Translations under genes and position numbers: made by a program | The notes under the pieces: generated by a model | The model's input: only the letters and a program-made list of their open reading frames with translations | What the model was told of the DNA's origin: nothing | Databases searched by the model: none | In this document: positions 7,831 through 17,518 of the stretch, in pieces | How the letters are laid out: each line of letters starts with the position of its first letter | How positions within the stretch are numbered: the first letter of the stretch is position 1 | DNA from: Bacteroidia bacterium | Lineage (GTDB): Bacteria; Bacteroidota; Bacteroidia; B-17B0; Aurantibacillaceae | Assembly (NCBI GenBank): GCA_021740825.1 | Contig: JAIOZA010000024.1 | Location: forward strand, 1-47,126 | DNA: 47,126 bases | Direction of reading: 5' to 3'

Positions 7831-9270
7831 TTATTTCTTTTTATAAAGATCGTATTCTAACGTTTGTATATTAATTTTTTTGTAGTTCACGAGTGAGTCG
7901 GTATTACTATTTTTGTAAACGATGCAGTATGTGTTTATATAATTCACATCCAAACTAATAGTATAATAGCGAATTAAATAGCATTGCAAGTCCCATTGAG
8001 CCCATATTTCGGGTGGAATAGAAACAGTGGCAAATTTTGGAACTATTGATCCAATTTTATATACGTCACTTAGTAATTCTTTATTTCTGCTTACTTTACC
8101 TTTTTGTAATAAAGCAAAAGTTGAAGTGCTTAAAAATAAAAATGCAGATAGTATTAAAAGTATTTTATAGTTTTTACTTTGAGTTTCAATGCGCGCAATT
8201 AATTTAAAAATAATTGGTGTTATTAAAATTGATAAACCAATTGCAAAGAAAGGAAGCGATGGCACAAAATAAAAGCCTTTTTGCACCAAAGTAAGCATCA
8301 ATGGCAGTGAGGAGGCAATACCAATAGTTGTAAATAAAATAGCTTCTTGCCATTGTTGTGATAAGTTTGCTTGTATTTTTTTTGCTTTTGCAATCAGCAA
8401 AAAAATAATTACCAATGCAATTTGTGGCAGTAATTCCATAAATAGACGCAATAAAATATAAAATCTATTTGATACTGTTGGTACTTCATTTATTCGATGT
8501 AAAACTCTTTTAAATAAGTAAGTTGATAAGCTTTCCTTGCTTTCTGGTATTAAAAATAAAATTGTGTAAATAATTAGAGGAACACCTACAATAATTAAGC
8601 TAGGTAAAATAATTTTCGAAAATGAAATTCGCTTTGTTGTCAGCCAATATAAAAATGGTATTGTTATCGGAAAAAACCCTGGCAGTCCCTTACTTAAGGT
8701 AGCCATAAAAATAAAAATTCCTGCAAGTATCCAAAATTTAATTGGTGAAGACGTAACTCGAAACGATTTATAAATTAATAAGGAAGCAGTTAACGTAAAA
8801 ATCGTCATTGTATTTTCATGCATGTTATTGGAGTACGACCAAAAGCAAACGGGGATTGTAATCCACAAAATAACGGGTAACCAGCCCATTTTTTTATAAG
8901 ACTCATTGTTTCTATAAATTTCTTTCCATAATAAATTAATAAGAAACGCTGTTATACACATAGCTAAAAATGTGTATGACCTTTCAATGTACATGCTATC
9001 TCCAAATAGTTTAAAGAAAATAGCTTGAATTCCGAATACAAGAGGAGGCTGTTCATGAAATGCATTTAGTCCGGCAAGATTGTGTAAACTAAATTGCGGA
9101 AACCAAAATGTTCCAATGCCATTACCTAAATTATGTGCAACGCTAGTGTAAAGCATACCATCCATAAACATTCCATCTTTAATTAAAGTTGGAACAGTAA
9201 GAATAATTAAAACACTAATAGCAATTAGCCAAAATGGAGTATGCGCATTAAGTAATTGTTTTTTTTGCAT
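7831..9270 (-). CDS. ArnT/PMT-like membrane glycosyltransferase (GT39/GT83-type)
   Basis: The product has 479 residues with about ten hydrophobic helices. The first periplasmic loop carries MFMDGMLYTSVAHN and HEQPPLVFG, matching the acidic-residue loop and PPL motif of polyprenyl-phosphate-sugar glycosyltransferases such as ArnT and protein O-mannosyltransferases. Such enzymes move a sugar from a lipid carrier to lipid A, protein or another envelope acceptor on the periplasmic side. Acceptor and sugar cannot be read from sequence. Its start is 16 bases after the cyanophycinase stop in the same direction, so the two are probably co-transcribed although I see no functional link. Confidence 0.78.
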   Translation of the reverse strand: MQKKQLLNAHTPFWLIAISVLIILTVPTLIKDGMFMDGMLYTSVAHNLGNGIGTFWFPQFSLHNLAGLNAFHEQPPLVFGIQAIFFKLFGDSMYIERSYTFLAMCITAFLINLLWKEIYRNNESYKKMGWLPVILWITIPVCFWSYSNNMHENTMTIFTLTASLLIYKSFRVTSSPIKFWILAGIFIFMATLSKGLPGFFPITIPFLYWLTTKRISFSKIILPSLIIVGVPLIIYTILFLIPESKESLSTYLFKRVLHRINEVPTVSNRFYILLRLFMELLPQIALVIIFLLIAKAKKIQANLSQQWQEAILFTTIGIASSLPLMLTLVQKGFYFVPSLPFFAIGLSILITPIIFKLIARIETQSKNYKILLILSAFLFLSTSTFALLQKGKVSRNKELLSDVYKIGSIVPKFATVSIPPEIWAQWDLQCYLIRYYTISLDVNYINTYCIVYKNSNTDSLVNYKKINIQTLEYDLYKKK

Positions 9271-9286
9271 AACTCATCAGTTACAA

Positions 9287-10162
9287 CTAGTCCTGAACTG
9301 CATTAGGTAAATGAATCGTTAATTTTTTATATTTTAAATCATAATGATCTCCTAAAGCCATCACATGTACAGTTAAGTTTTCAATTGAAACAGGCGCACC
9401 CATTTCAACATCACTGATACTTGTATTACGCATATGTGTGGCATCTACTAACATAATTAACCCTGATCCAATGGCTTCCATACTATTACCTTCAGTAATA
9501 AGTAATCCAGCATCTTCGCCTAAGCCAATTCCTAAATTAATAGGATTGCTGGCACAAGCATATAATAAGCGGCCAATGCGTCCACGTTGCACAAAGTGAG
9601 TATCAATAATAACATTATTAATAAAACCTAAACCACCTGTAATTTTAACTTCGCCTTTGTGCAATGCCTCGCTACTACTACCTTGATATATCATATTATT
9701 TGAACTTGCAGCTGCACCAGCAGAAGTTCCAGAAATAAGGAAGTTCTGATTTTCATATTTATCAAGTAATAAATGATGAAAGGTTGTTCCTCCAAATATT
9801 GCAGTTAAGCGTAATTGATCGCCACCAGTAAACATCACAACGTCTGCATTTTTTAGTCGTTCAATGTTTTCGGTTGAGTTTGCTTCCTCTCGTGTTTTAA
9901 TATTTAAAACACCAACATTTAATACGTTTAACTGAGCAAACGCTTTTACATACTCTTCTCCAACTTCTTCCGGAATACTTGATGCGGTGGTAATAATTTC
10001 AAATCGAGATTCATTATTTTTTATAGATTCAGTAGTAATTCGTTTTAAAATTCCTTTCTCAAAAAATTTTAAATTTCTTTTTAAGTCTGCTTCACTTTCC
10101 GAAAAACTTCCTCTATCTACTGAGCCACCTATTATGACTAATTTACCTTTTGGATTACTCAT
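9287..10162 (-). CDS. cphB: cyanophycinase (peptidase family S51)
   Basis: The product is a 291-residue serine exopeptidase that cleaves cyanophycin into beta-Asp-Arg dipeptides. The nucleophile elbow is GTSAGA with Ser147; the family histidine is probably His189 in IIDTHFVQRGR; FTGGDQLRLT (111-120) and GLGEDAGLLI (213-222) are also family signatures. Length is close to characterised cyanophycinases (about 270-290). No signal peptide is seen, so it is the intracellular type. It is divergent from cyanophycin synthetase, with 137 bases between start codons. A perfect -7 box of the Bacteroidota type (TAAATTTG, reading 10189 to 10182 on the minus strand) lies just upstream, but I find no good -33 partner. 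Confidence 0.95.
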   Translation of the reverse strand: MSNPKGKLVIIGGSVDRGSFSESEADLKRNLKFFEKGILKRITTESIKNNESRFEIITTASSIPEEVGEEYVKAFAQLNVLNVGVLNIKTREEANSTENIERLKNADVVMFTGGDQLRLTAIFGGTTFHHLLLDKYENQNFLISGTSAGAAASSNNMIYQGSSSEALHKGEVKITGGLGFINNVIIDTHFVQRGRIGRLLYACASNPINLGIGLGEDAGLLITEGNSMEAIGSGLIMLVDATHMRNTSISDVEMGAPVSIENLTVHVMALGDHYDLKYKKLTIHLPNAVQD

Positions 10163-10299
10163 TTTTAAAAAATTTATATGACAAATTTAACTTTCTAGTC
10201 TTTATAATTTAACTTAACCAAATTATATTTTAACTTTATTTTAAACAGAAATCAATTTATTTGAAAAAAAACTTTAAATTGAGAAAAATTACAGGTATC

Positions 10300-12915
10300 A
10301 TGAAAATTATTGAAATTAAAACCCTTCGCGGCCCAAACTATTGGTCTAATTTTAGAAAAAAGCTAATTGTAATGAAGCTTGATATTGAACAATTAGAAGA
10401 GTTGCCAACAAATAAAATAGATGGTTTTGCAGATCGTTTAGAAAAGCTTATTCCGTCAATGGTTAAACACAGATGCTCTAAGGAGTATGCCGGTGGTTTT
10501 TTTGAGCGTGTAAAGGAAGGTACTTGGATGGGGCATGTAGTGGAGCATATTGCTTTAGAAATACAAACTTTGGCAGGGATGGAATGTGGTTTTGGTCGCA
10601 CCAGAGGCACCGGTGCACCAGGAATGTATCATGTGGTTTTTTCGTACATGGAAGAAAATGTTGGGAACTATGCAGCAAAAGCATCGGTAAAAATAGCTGA
10701 AGCATTAGTTGATGGAACTGATTATGATTTAGATGCAGATATAAAATTGATGCGTCAAATGCGGGAAAAATCACGTTTTGGGCCAAGCACCGGAAGTATA
10801 GTTGATGAAGCTGTTGCTAGAGATATACCTTTTATTCGTTTAAATAGCGAGTCGTTGGTGCAATTAGGATATGGTAAAAACCAAGTTCGGTTTCGAGCAA
10901 CTATGACCGATAAAACATCTTCTATTGCTGTAGATTTAGCCAGCAATAAAGATGAAACCAAAAAAATGTTGCAAGAGGCGGCTATACCGGTTGCAAAAGG
11001 AATGTGTATAATGTACGAATCGGAAGTTGAAGAGGTAATTGCAAAAGTTGGCTTTCCGTTAGTATTTAAACCGTTAGATGGTAATCATGGTAAAGGAGCG
11101 TCTATAAATGTAAAAACATTAGAAGAAGCAAAAGCAGCTTTTGAACATGCTAAAAAATATTCACGTAAAATTATTGTAGAAAAATTTATTACCGGTTTTG
11201 ATTTTAGAATCTTAGTCATTAATAATCGTTTTATTGCTGCTGCCTTAAGAGAACCAGCTCATGTTATTGGAGATGGAGTTTCAACAATTCAACAATTAAT
11301 TGATATTGAAAATAAAGATCCACGCAGAGGTTACGGACATGAAAATGTATTAACTGAAATTAGTATTGATAGAGAAACTGATGAGCAACTTGCTAAATAT
11401 AATTACACTCTTAGCACTATTTTAAAAAAAGGAGAACAATGTTATTTAAAAGGAACGGCTAATTTAAGCACAGGAGGCACTTCAACCGATGTAACCGATA
11501 TTGTTCATCCACATAATATATTTATTTGTGAGCGCATTTCACGAGTAATTGGATTAGATATTTGTGGTATTGATATTATGGCAACTAATTTGAGCGAGCC
11601 ATTAGAAGTTACTGGTGGTGTTGTTTTAGAAGTGAATGCAGCTCCAGGTTTTAGAATGCATTTAGCACCAGCAAATGGACTGCCTCGTAATGTAGCTGCT
11701 CCTGTAATTGATATGTTGTATCCTACTGGCAAATCATGTCGTATACCCATTATTGCAGTTACTGGTACAAATGGTAAAACAACCACAACGCGTTTAATTG
11801 CACACATTGTTAAAAATAACGGTTTCCGAGTTGGCTTTACAACTTCTGATGGTATTTACGTGCAAAACTCTATGTTAACAAAAGGGGATACAACGGGGCC
11901 AGTAAGCGCCGAGTTTATTTTAAAAGATCCTACTGTTGAATTTGCAGTTTTAGAAACAGCACGTGGTGGTATTTTACGGTCAGGTTTAGGTTTTGGTAAA
12001 TGTGATGTAGCTGTTGTAACTAATATTCAGGAAGACCATATGGGTTTATCGGATATTAATACTTTAAAAGATATGGCTAATGTTAAAGGTGTTGTGGCGA
12101 GAGCTGTAAAACGCGATGGTTACGCAGTTTTAAATGCAGATAATGAACATTGTGTTTCTATTTCTAAAACCACGGATTGTAAAATAGCTTATTTTAGTTT
12201 AGATGAAAATAATCCTGTAATTGTTGAGCATTGCAAGAAAAATGGAATTGCTGCCATTTATGAAAATGGTTATATCACTATTAAAAAAGGAGATTGGAAA
12301 TTTAGAGTTGAAAAAGCATCTCATGTTCCATTAACATTTGGAGGCAAAGTAACATTTAATATTTATAATGTTTTAGCAGCAACATTAGCGTCATACGTTT
12401 ACGGTTTTACAATTGAAGATATTAAAATGAGTTTAGAAACATTTATTCCTTCGGCAGCGCAAACACCAGGACGAATGAATATTTTTGATTTTAAAGAATA
12501 TAAAGTGATGATTGATTTCGCTCATAATGCCGATGGATTTAGAGGTATTAAAGAGTTTTTATCAACCATTGATTCACCACTTAAAATAGGAATTATAACT
12601 GGTACAGGTGATAGAAGAGATGATGATATTAGAGATATGGGAAGAATTTCGGCACAAATGTTTGATCATATTATTATTCGTCAGGATAAGTTTTTAAGAG
12701 GCCGACAAGCAGATGATATTGTAAAATTATTAGTGGAAGGAATTCATGAAGAAAATCCTAAGCAATCTTACGAGTATATTCCTAAAGAAGTGGAGGCCTT
12801 AAAACATGCCTTATCATTAGCAAAACCAGGAACATTTATTACAGCTTTAAGTGATGTGATTGATAATGCGATTGAAGTTGTTCAATCTTATTTAGATAAA
12901 GAAAGAGGAGTTTAA
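10300..12915 (+). CDS. cphA: cyanophycin synthetase
   Basis: The product has 872 residues from the ATG at 10300; an upstream in-frame TTG at 10261 would add 13 lysine-rich residues and is unlikely. It polymerises Asp and Arg into multi-L-arginyl-poly-L-aspartate using ATP. Residues 1-160 form the N-terminal domain with RTRGTGAPGMYHVVF. Residues 215-480 are an ATP-grasp domain (glycine-rich DGNHGKGAS near 256-264; EVNAAPG near the end). From about 485 it is a Mur ligase-like domain with P-loop VTGTNGKTTTTRLI, then TARGGILRSGLGF and the Mur-type FAHNADGFRGI. All three modules are intact and length is normal. The CDGSH gene follows after 18 bases, so they are probably one operon. Confidence 0.97.
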   Translation: MKIIEIKTLRGPNYWSNFRKKLIVMKLDIEQLEELPTNKIDGFADRLEKLIPSMVKHRCSKEYAGGFFERVKEGTWMGHVVEHIALEIQTLAGMECGFGRTRGTGAPGMYHVVFSYMEENVGNYAAKASVKIAEALVDGTDYDLDADIKLMRQMREKSRFGPSTGSIVDEAVARDIPFIRLNSESLVQLGYGKNQVRFRATMTDKTSSIAVDLASNKDETKKMLQEAAIPVAKGMCIMYESEVEEVIAKVGFPLVFKPLDGNHGKGASINVKTLEEAKAAFEHAKKYSRKIIVEKFITGFDFRILVINNRFIAAALREPAHVIGDGVSTIQQLIDIENKDPRRGYGHENVLTEISIDRETDEQLAKYNYTLSTILKKGEQCYLKGTANLSTGGTSTDVTDIVHPHNIFICERISRVIGLDICGIDIMATNLSEPLEVTGGVVLEVNAAPGFRMHLAPANGLPRNVAAPVIDMLYPTGKSCRIPIIAVTGTNGKTTTTRLIAHIVKNNGFRVGFTTSDGIYVQNSMLTKGDTTGPVSAEFILKDPTVEFAVLETARGGILRSGLGFGKCDVAVVTNIQEDHMGLSDINTLKDMANVKGVVARAVKRDGYAVLNADNEHCVSISKTTDCKIAYFSLDENNPVIVEHCKKNGIAAIYENGYITIKKGDWKFRVEKASHVPLTFGGKVTFNIYNVLAATLASYVYGFTIEDIKMSLETFIPSAAQTPGRMNIFDFKEYKVMIDFAHNADGFRGIKEFLSTIDSPLKIGIITGTGDRRDDDIRDMGRISAQMFDHIIIRQDKFLRGRQADDIVKLLVEGIHEENPKQSYEYIPKEVEALKHALSLAKPGTFITALSDVIDNAIEVVQSYLDKERGV

Positions 12916-12933
12916 TTTTTAAGAAAAATAAAA

Positions 12934-13155
12934 ATGTCAAAAACAAAAATTACAATAAATAATAATGGCTCAATAAAATTAGAAGGTGACTTTGAAATTG
13001 TTGACAGAGCAGGAAATAATTATGATTTAGGTGGAAGAGAAATTGTTTCGCTTTGTCGTTGTGGTCTTTCAAAAAATAAACCTTTTTGTGACGGCGCCCA
13101 TAATGGTAATTTTGACCATGAAGCAACTGCTTTTGCATTGCCTCCAAAGAAATAG
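12934..13155 (+). CDS. CDGSH-type iron-sulfur protein
   Basis: The product has 73 residues. The motif CRCGLSKNKPFCDGAH (residues 42-57) matches C-X-C-X2-S-X3-P-X-C-D-G-(S/A/T)-H, the three-Cys one-His ligand set for a redox-active [2Fe-2S] cluster (the mitoNEET family). There is no membrane segment, so it is soluble and cytosolic. It follows cyanophycin synthetase closely, suggesting co-transcription. Whether it serves cyanophycin metabolism or redox/iron balance generally cannot be told. Confidence 0.9.
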   Translation: MSKTKITINNNGSIKLEGDFEIVDRAGNNYDLGGREIVSLCRCGLSKNKPFCDGAHNGNFDHEATAFALPPKK

Positions 13156-13247
13156 TTATTTAATGATAACTATCAGCTTTAACAAGTTGTAATATCATAT
13201 TTTATTTGAGGCACTATCTTTAATTTAGTGTTCTAAAAAAATAAAAT

Positions 13248-13586
13248 ATGGATCATTTTGGAGACAGAGTAGTTACATTTTTAAAAAATGCAGCTACAAA
13301 TTTAGAAGAATTACAAGTGCAAACCGCTTTAGGTAAGGCTGAACTTTCTGATAAGTTTGAGGATATTAAAAAAGATGCTAAAAAAAGTGTTCAGCATTTA
13401 AAATCAGAAGTAAATGCTTTTGTAGATGATAGGAAAGAAACTTATAATCATTTGAAAGCAAAATTGGAGCATTTAGAATTGCAATTGGCGCTAGGAAAAG
13501 CTGATACAATGGATGAAATTCGTGAACAAAAAAAGAAGTTATCTCATGCTATTCAAGATGTAAAAAGAGTATTAGCTAAGGATTAA
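13248..13586 (+). CDS. small alpha-helical protein with an internal repeat, function unknown
   Basis: The product has 112 residues, is highly charged, has no signal peptide, and should be almost wholly helical. It contains an internal duplication: LEELQVQTALGKAE (19-32) and LEHLELQLALGKAD (73-86) share 9 of 14 residues, each followed by an acidic then lysine-rich helix. The pattern recalls amphipathic helical proteins that coat surfaces or form bundles (apolipoprotein- or phasin-like), but I do not recognise a family. It lies 92 bases after the CDGSH gene on the same strand, so it could belong to the cyanophycin transcription unit. It ends 14 bases from the convergent oxygenase gene. Confidence 0.75.
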   Translation: MDHFGDRVVTFLKNAATNLEELQVQTALGKAELSDKFEDIKKDAKKSVQHLKSEVNAFVDDRKETYNHLKAKLEHLELQLALGKADTMDEIREQKKKLSHAIQDVKRVLAKD

Positions 13587-13600
13587 CTTAGTTAATATTC

Positions 13601-14224
13601 TTAATCTTTTTTCAACCATCCGGTTATGCTCATTCGCCTTTGTTGTGTTATTGAAACCTCATGTGCTAATTCGTTACTTTTAAAAAAAACAGTTTTGCCC
13701 TGAGTTGGCGAAATTTCTTGATTATTATTTAATTGGTGAATTAATAAATTACCTCCATCTTCTTCTTTCCAATCATTATTTAAATAACTAATTAAAGAGT
13801 ATTGTCTGCTTTGATTATTTTGAAATTGATCCAAATGTTTTTTGTAAAAGCTACCAATTTCGTATAGCGAGTAATGAAATTCGTATCCTGTAATGCCAGT
13901 ATAACAACTGTGATTAAGATATCGAATGAAATCTTCAATATGATCAAAAAATTCATTCTCAAATTTATTGTCATGTTTTCTGTCTAACCAATAAATTGAA
14001 TCGCCTCTGATGGAGTTATTGTGTGCTAATTTTTCTGCATTGCCTGTTCCTGCTGCAAACATTAATTTTTGTTCAAGCAAGGAAAGTAAATTAATTTTTA
14101 GATTTTCTGCTAAATCATTCTTTAAAAAATTAGCAGATATTCCTACCTTGTTTTCAATAAAACTTGCAATTAGTATTTCAAAATCTTTTTCCAATGGCTT
14201 ATTTAAGCCCGAATAGACAGACAT
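13601..14224 (-). CDS. 2-oxoglutarate/Fe(II)-dependent oxygenase (prolyl 4-hydroxylase-like)
   Basis: The product has 207 residues. The facial triad of a P4H-like double-stranded beta-helix is visible: His130 and Asp132 in YKKHLDQF, and His188 in ELAHEVS, with Arg196 or Arg197 in QQRRMSITGW in position to bind 2-oxoglutarate. The segment SLISYLNNDWKEEDGGNL, just after the HxD, is typical of the SM-20/prolyl hydroxylase clan (GG between strands). Substrate unknown; small bacterial members hydroxylate ribosomal or translation proteins, but that is only an analogy. It is convergent with the small helical gene. Confidence 0.85.
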   Translation of the reverse strand: MSVYSGLNKPLEKDFEILIASFIENKVGISANFLKNDLAENLKINLLSLLEQKLMFAAGTGNAEKLAHNNSIRGDSIYWLDRKHDNKFENEFFDHIEDFIRYLNHSCYTGITGYEFHYSLYEIGSFYKKHLDQFQNNQSRQYSLISYLNNDWKEEDGGNLLIHQLNNNQEISPTQGKTVFFKSNELAHEVSITQQRRMSITGWLKKD

Positions 14225-14294
14225 GTTTGCAAGTTAACTAATAAATGATTGATTGCAGATAAATAATTCCATTAAGCCATATTTCATTTATAAA

Positions 14295-15053
14295 TTAATA
14301 GGCTGTCCAACCTCCGTCGGCTGTAATTACGGCACCATTGATAAAACTTGAATCGTTGCACGCTAAAAATAATGCTGTAGTAGCAATTTCATTTGATTCA
14401 CCAGTGCGAGGCATATTACTTCCTCCAGACACACAACGTTCATAGCCAAATTTATTTGGTTTCATGTCTTTGCCAATATTTGTATTAACGCCTCCGGGGG
14501 CAATGGCATTACAACGAATTCCTTTTTGTGCATACATAAATCCTATATTTTTTGTAAGTCCAATTAATGCATGTTTAGAGGTGGTGTACGACAAGCCAGC
14601 CCGCGAACCAAATAAGCCACCCACGGATGCAATATTAATAATAATACCATTTCCTTGTTTTAGCATTATTGGAATGGATAATCTACATGCATAAAACGGA
14701 CCATTTAAATTTACATCCATGACACGATCCCATAATTCATTGGTCACATAATCAATTGGCATAAAATCATCCATTACGCCCGCATTATTAACCAAAATAT
14801 CTAAGGTTTTGAATTTTTTGATGGTGTGTTCTATTAGATTAGTAATATCTAATTCGCTTGCAACGTTGCATACTAAACCTATGGCTTTGCCTCCTTCATT
14901 TATAATTGAATTTACAACTTCATCAATTTTATTTTTATGTATATCTGCCACTACTATATTCGCACCTTCTTTTGCAAATAATTGAGCAATCGCTTTTCCC
15001 ATTCCTGATGCCGCTCCTGTTATGATAGCAGTTTTGTTTTCTAGTTTTTTCAT
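14295..15053 (-). CDS. SDR-family oxidoreductase (probably NAD-dependent)
   Basis: The product has 252 residues from the ATG at 15053; an in-frame upstream start at 15080 adds nine residues before the family's usual start and is unlikely. It is a classical short-chain dehydrogenase: TGAASGMGKAIA (12-23) binds the dinucleotide, Asp37 in VVADIH suggests preference for NAD over NADP, NNAG is at 89-92, and Ser143, Tyr156 and Lys160 form the catalytic set. The C-terminus (FINGAVITADGGWTAY) is standard. Substrate cannot be read. It stands alone. Confidence 0.9.
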   Translation of the reverse strand: MKKLENKTAIITGAASGMGKAIAQLFAKEGANIVVADIHKNKIDEVVNSIINEGGKAIGLVCNVASELDITNLIEHTIKKFKTLDILVNNAGVMDDFMPIDYVTNELWDRVMDVNLNGPFYACRLSIPIMLKQGNGIIINIASVGGLFGSRAGLSYTTSKHALIGLTKNIGFMYAQKGIRCNAIAPGGVNTNIGKDMKPNKFGYERCVSGGSNMPRTGESNEIATTALFLACNDSSFINGAVITADGGWTAY

Positions 15054-15530
15054 GTTATACAGATTTATTATGTAGATCAAGTGAATGACTGAATAAAATA
15101 TTCTTTGAACTAAATTAGTGTCTTTAGTTTAAGAAAGCTATGATTTATAACGACTTCCAAATTGATTTCCTTAATTGGATTTTATGTAGAAAATATACCA
15201 TGGTTTTATTTTATATATTATGTTAAAATTTATTTTAACTAAATAAACTATTTGTGTTTAAGTGAATATGAATGGTGCACTGTTAGTATGACTTTTCCTT
15301 CTAAAATGAAGGTTTTACGGAATATTGTTTTTTTTAAATTATTTTTTAAAACAATTTGTAAATCTATTCTCAATGATTTGAAACAACTCCAAGGTTTTAA
15401 GTTTAAGTAATTAGTTGGTTATGATAACCGTCAACACATAGCTTGATTGGGAGCATAAAAATAGCCTCGTTGCGTATATAATTTTACGTAAACTATTTAT
15501 TGAAAATTCTAAACCAATAAAAATTAAATC
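15054..15530. other. gene-free gap of 477 bases
   Basis: I see no coding region or RNA gene. The sequence is AT-rich with a short hairpin CCTTC-TAAAAT-GAAGG near 15297-15312. It must hold the promoters of the two divergent flanking genes, but I found no convincing -33/-7 pair. Confidence 0.5.
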
Positions 15531-16559
15531 ATGAAAAACGAAAAAATAAATATGATAAGCGCTTTTATTATTTGTATACTTTTTTTTACGTCTTCACTAT
15601 GCGCATTAACACATAAGTCGGTTGCTTCTGGCAATTGGAGTACGGCATCAACCTGGAATGCGCCTGCGGTGCCAGCTTGTGGAGATTCTATTGTTATTCA
15701 GGCAGGACATACTATAAGTGTAACAAATCAACAAAATTACAGTGGATGCGGCACTCCTTTAAAAATAATAGTATATGGTGAATTGAGATTTTTTAATGGC
15801 AGTAAATTAAGTTTACCATGTAATTCGTATGTTTTAGTTTTGTTGGGTGGTAAAGTGCAAGCTGATGTTGGATTGAGTAATTCTAATTACATTCAAATTT
15901 GTAATAATGTGGAGTGGAATTCGAATAGTATTTTAAATGGTTTAGCTTGCCTTCCTGCTAGTTTACCTATTTGCGCATCTGTTCTTCCGGTTGAGATAGT
16001 TGGATTTAAAGCTGAACTATGCAATGAGGATAACATTTGCTTTAATTGGCTAACAGCAACTGAAACTAATTCTAATTATTTTGAAGTAGAGCGCGCCACG
16101 GATGATTTTAATTTTAGAGTAATATATGCAGCAAACTCTAAAGCGCCAGCTGGAAATAGTTATTACACAATTTCATATTCAGGAATTGATAAAAAGCCAC
16201 TAAATGGAATTAACTATTACCGATTAAAGCAAGTTGATAATGATCATCATAGTAATTATAGTAAAGTAATTTCCGTTCATTTGGCTTTAGAACAGGGATT
16301 GAAGTTTCTAGTTTTTCCTAACCCTAATTCAGGCGAATTTACAGTGCAAATTACTGGATTAAAGAATGATGAGAATATTACTGTTTTTTTAAGAGATACT
16401 GATGGATCTATCGTATATAAGGCCATGCATCATGTTACTGCAGATGATTCGCTTTTAAAAGTTAGTTCGCCATTTAAATTAAATCATGGCTCCTACTTTT
16501 GCTCTTTTATTATTGATAATACAGAATATGTTGTTCGAATAATTGTAGATAATCGTTAA
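15531..16559 (+). CDS. secreted protein with T9SS type A sorting domain
   Basis: The product has 342 residues. It opens with a signal peptide (hydrophobic core ISAFIICILFFTSSLCA) followed by ASGNWSTASTWNAPAVPACGDSIVI, the G8-like opening common in T9SS cargo. Residues 165-255 look like a beta-sandwich module with FNWLTATETNSNYFEVERA and NYYRLKQVD, a standard partner of this sorting class. The C-terminal 75 residues (FPNPNSGEFTVQI at about 264-276) match the type A sorting domain that directs outer-membrane export and removal of the signal. Final place: cell surface or medium. Several paired cysteines sit in the N-terminal half. No enzyme domain is evident. Confidence 0.88.
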   Translation: MKNEKINMISAFIICILFFTSSLCALTHKSVASGNWSTASTWNAPAVPACGDSIVIQAGHTISVTNQQNYSGCGTPLKIIVYGELRFFNGSKLSLPCNSYVLVLLGGKVQADVGLSNSNYIQICNNVEWNSNSILNGLACLPASLPICASVLPVEIVGFKAELCNEDNICFNWLTATETNSNYFEVERATDDFNFRVIYAANSKAPAGNSYYTISYSGIDKKPLNGINYYRLKQVDNDHHSNYSKVISVHLALEQGLKFLVFPNPNSGEFTVQITGLKNDENITVFLRDTDGSIVYKAMHHVTADDSLLKVSSPFKLNHGSYFCSFIIDNTEYVVRIIVDNR

Positions 16560-16768
16560 AAAACTATTTTTAAATGGTCGAATTTTCTTGAATTTTTCCT
16601 TTCAATCTACCAAGAAATTTTATTACAAACATTAAGTGTTTTTCACAACGGTAATTGGCTTTATTAGTTCGGAATATCAAAAAATATGGACTTCAAATTA
16701 TAGTATAGGTTTTGTAAAATATATAATTTAATTTTGAATAGTTAATATTCATTTGAGAATAAAATTAT

Positions 16769-17518
16769 ATGAAGCAAATAATTTACATTTTTATTTTACT
16801 ATCCACATTATTTCAAACACGCATTTTTGCTCAATCTGTAAAAGATTCAACCGTTCGTATCTTAATGGTTGGAATGCATTTTAGCGGTCAATTACCCAAG
16901 TATGATTTAGAAAAACGTTTTGGTGCAAATTTTAGTGTAGGAAGTAGTTTTATATGGAAAACTAAACATAACCTATTATTTAGCGCTGAAGGAAGTTATT
17001 TTTTTGGAAGTAATGTTAAAGAAGATGTAGTTGCTGGATTGAGAAATGAAAGTGGTTCAATTACAGATAATGAGGGATACCCAGCAGACTTGCGATTAAC
17101 TGAAAGGGGTTGGAATTTTTATGGTAGTTTTGGATACCTGTTTTCAAAGTTAGGAAATAACCCTAACTCTGGCGTATTTGCTACTATTGGCGCTGGTTGG
17201 ATGCAACATAAAATTAAATTATATGATGCGAACCAAAAAATTGCAGCAGTAGATAAAGATTTGAAAAAAGGTTATGACCGTTTGAGCGGTGGATTTGGTT
17301 TAACACAATTTATAGGTTATAAGTATATTAGTAATAATCGCTTGGCTAATTGTTATTTTGGATTTGAGTTTTATGAAGGCTTTACAAAAAGTCTTCGCGG
17401 ATTTAATTACGATACTGGATTAGTGGATAATCAAAAACGCTTTGATATGTTGATGGGTTTTAGATTTGGTTGGGTACTGCCACTATACAAGCGCACAAAG
17501 GATTACTATTACAATTAA
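16769..17518 (+). CDS. probable outer-membrane beta-barrel protein, unknown function
   Basis: The product has 249 residues with a signal peptide (MKQIIYIFILLSTLFQTRIFAQ). The mature part alternates hydrophobic and polar residues in strands rich in Gly, Phe and Tyr (FSVGSSFIWKTKHNLLFSA, FATIGAGWMQH, FDMLMGFRFGWVLPLY), as in small eight-stranded barrels. I recognise no specific family. It lies 210 bases after the T9SS type A gene on the same strand, with no terminator I can see between them. Confidence 0.72.
   Translation: MKQIIYIFILLSTLFQTRIFAQSVKDSTVRILMVGMHFSGQLPKYDLEKRFGANFSVGSSFIWKTKHNLLFSAEGSYFFGSNVKEDVVAGLRNESGSITDNEGYPADLRLTERGWNFYGSFGYLFSKLGNNPNSGVFATIGAGWMQHKIKLYDANQKIAAVDKDLKKGYDRLSGGFGLTQFIGYKYISNNRLANCYFGFEFYEGFTKSLRGFNYDTGLVDNQKRFDMLMGFRFGWVLPLYKRTKDYYYN

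Noticed and set aside
10261..10299. Longer N-terminus for cyanophycin synthetase from TTG
   Set aside because: The added residues are lysine-rich, and the family begins at MKIIEIKTLRGPNYW from the ATG at 10300.
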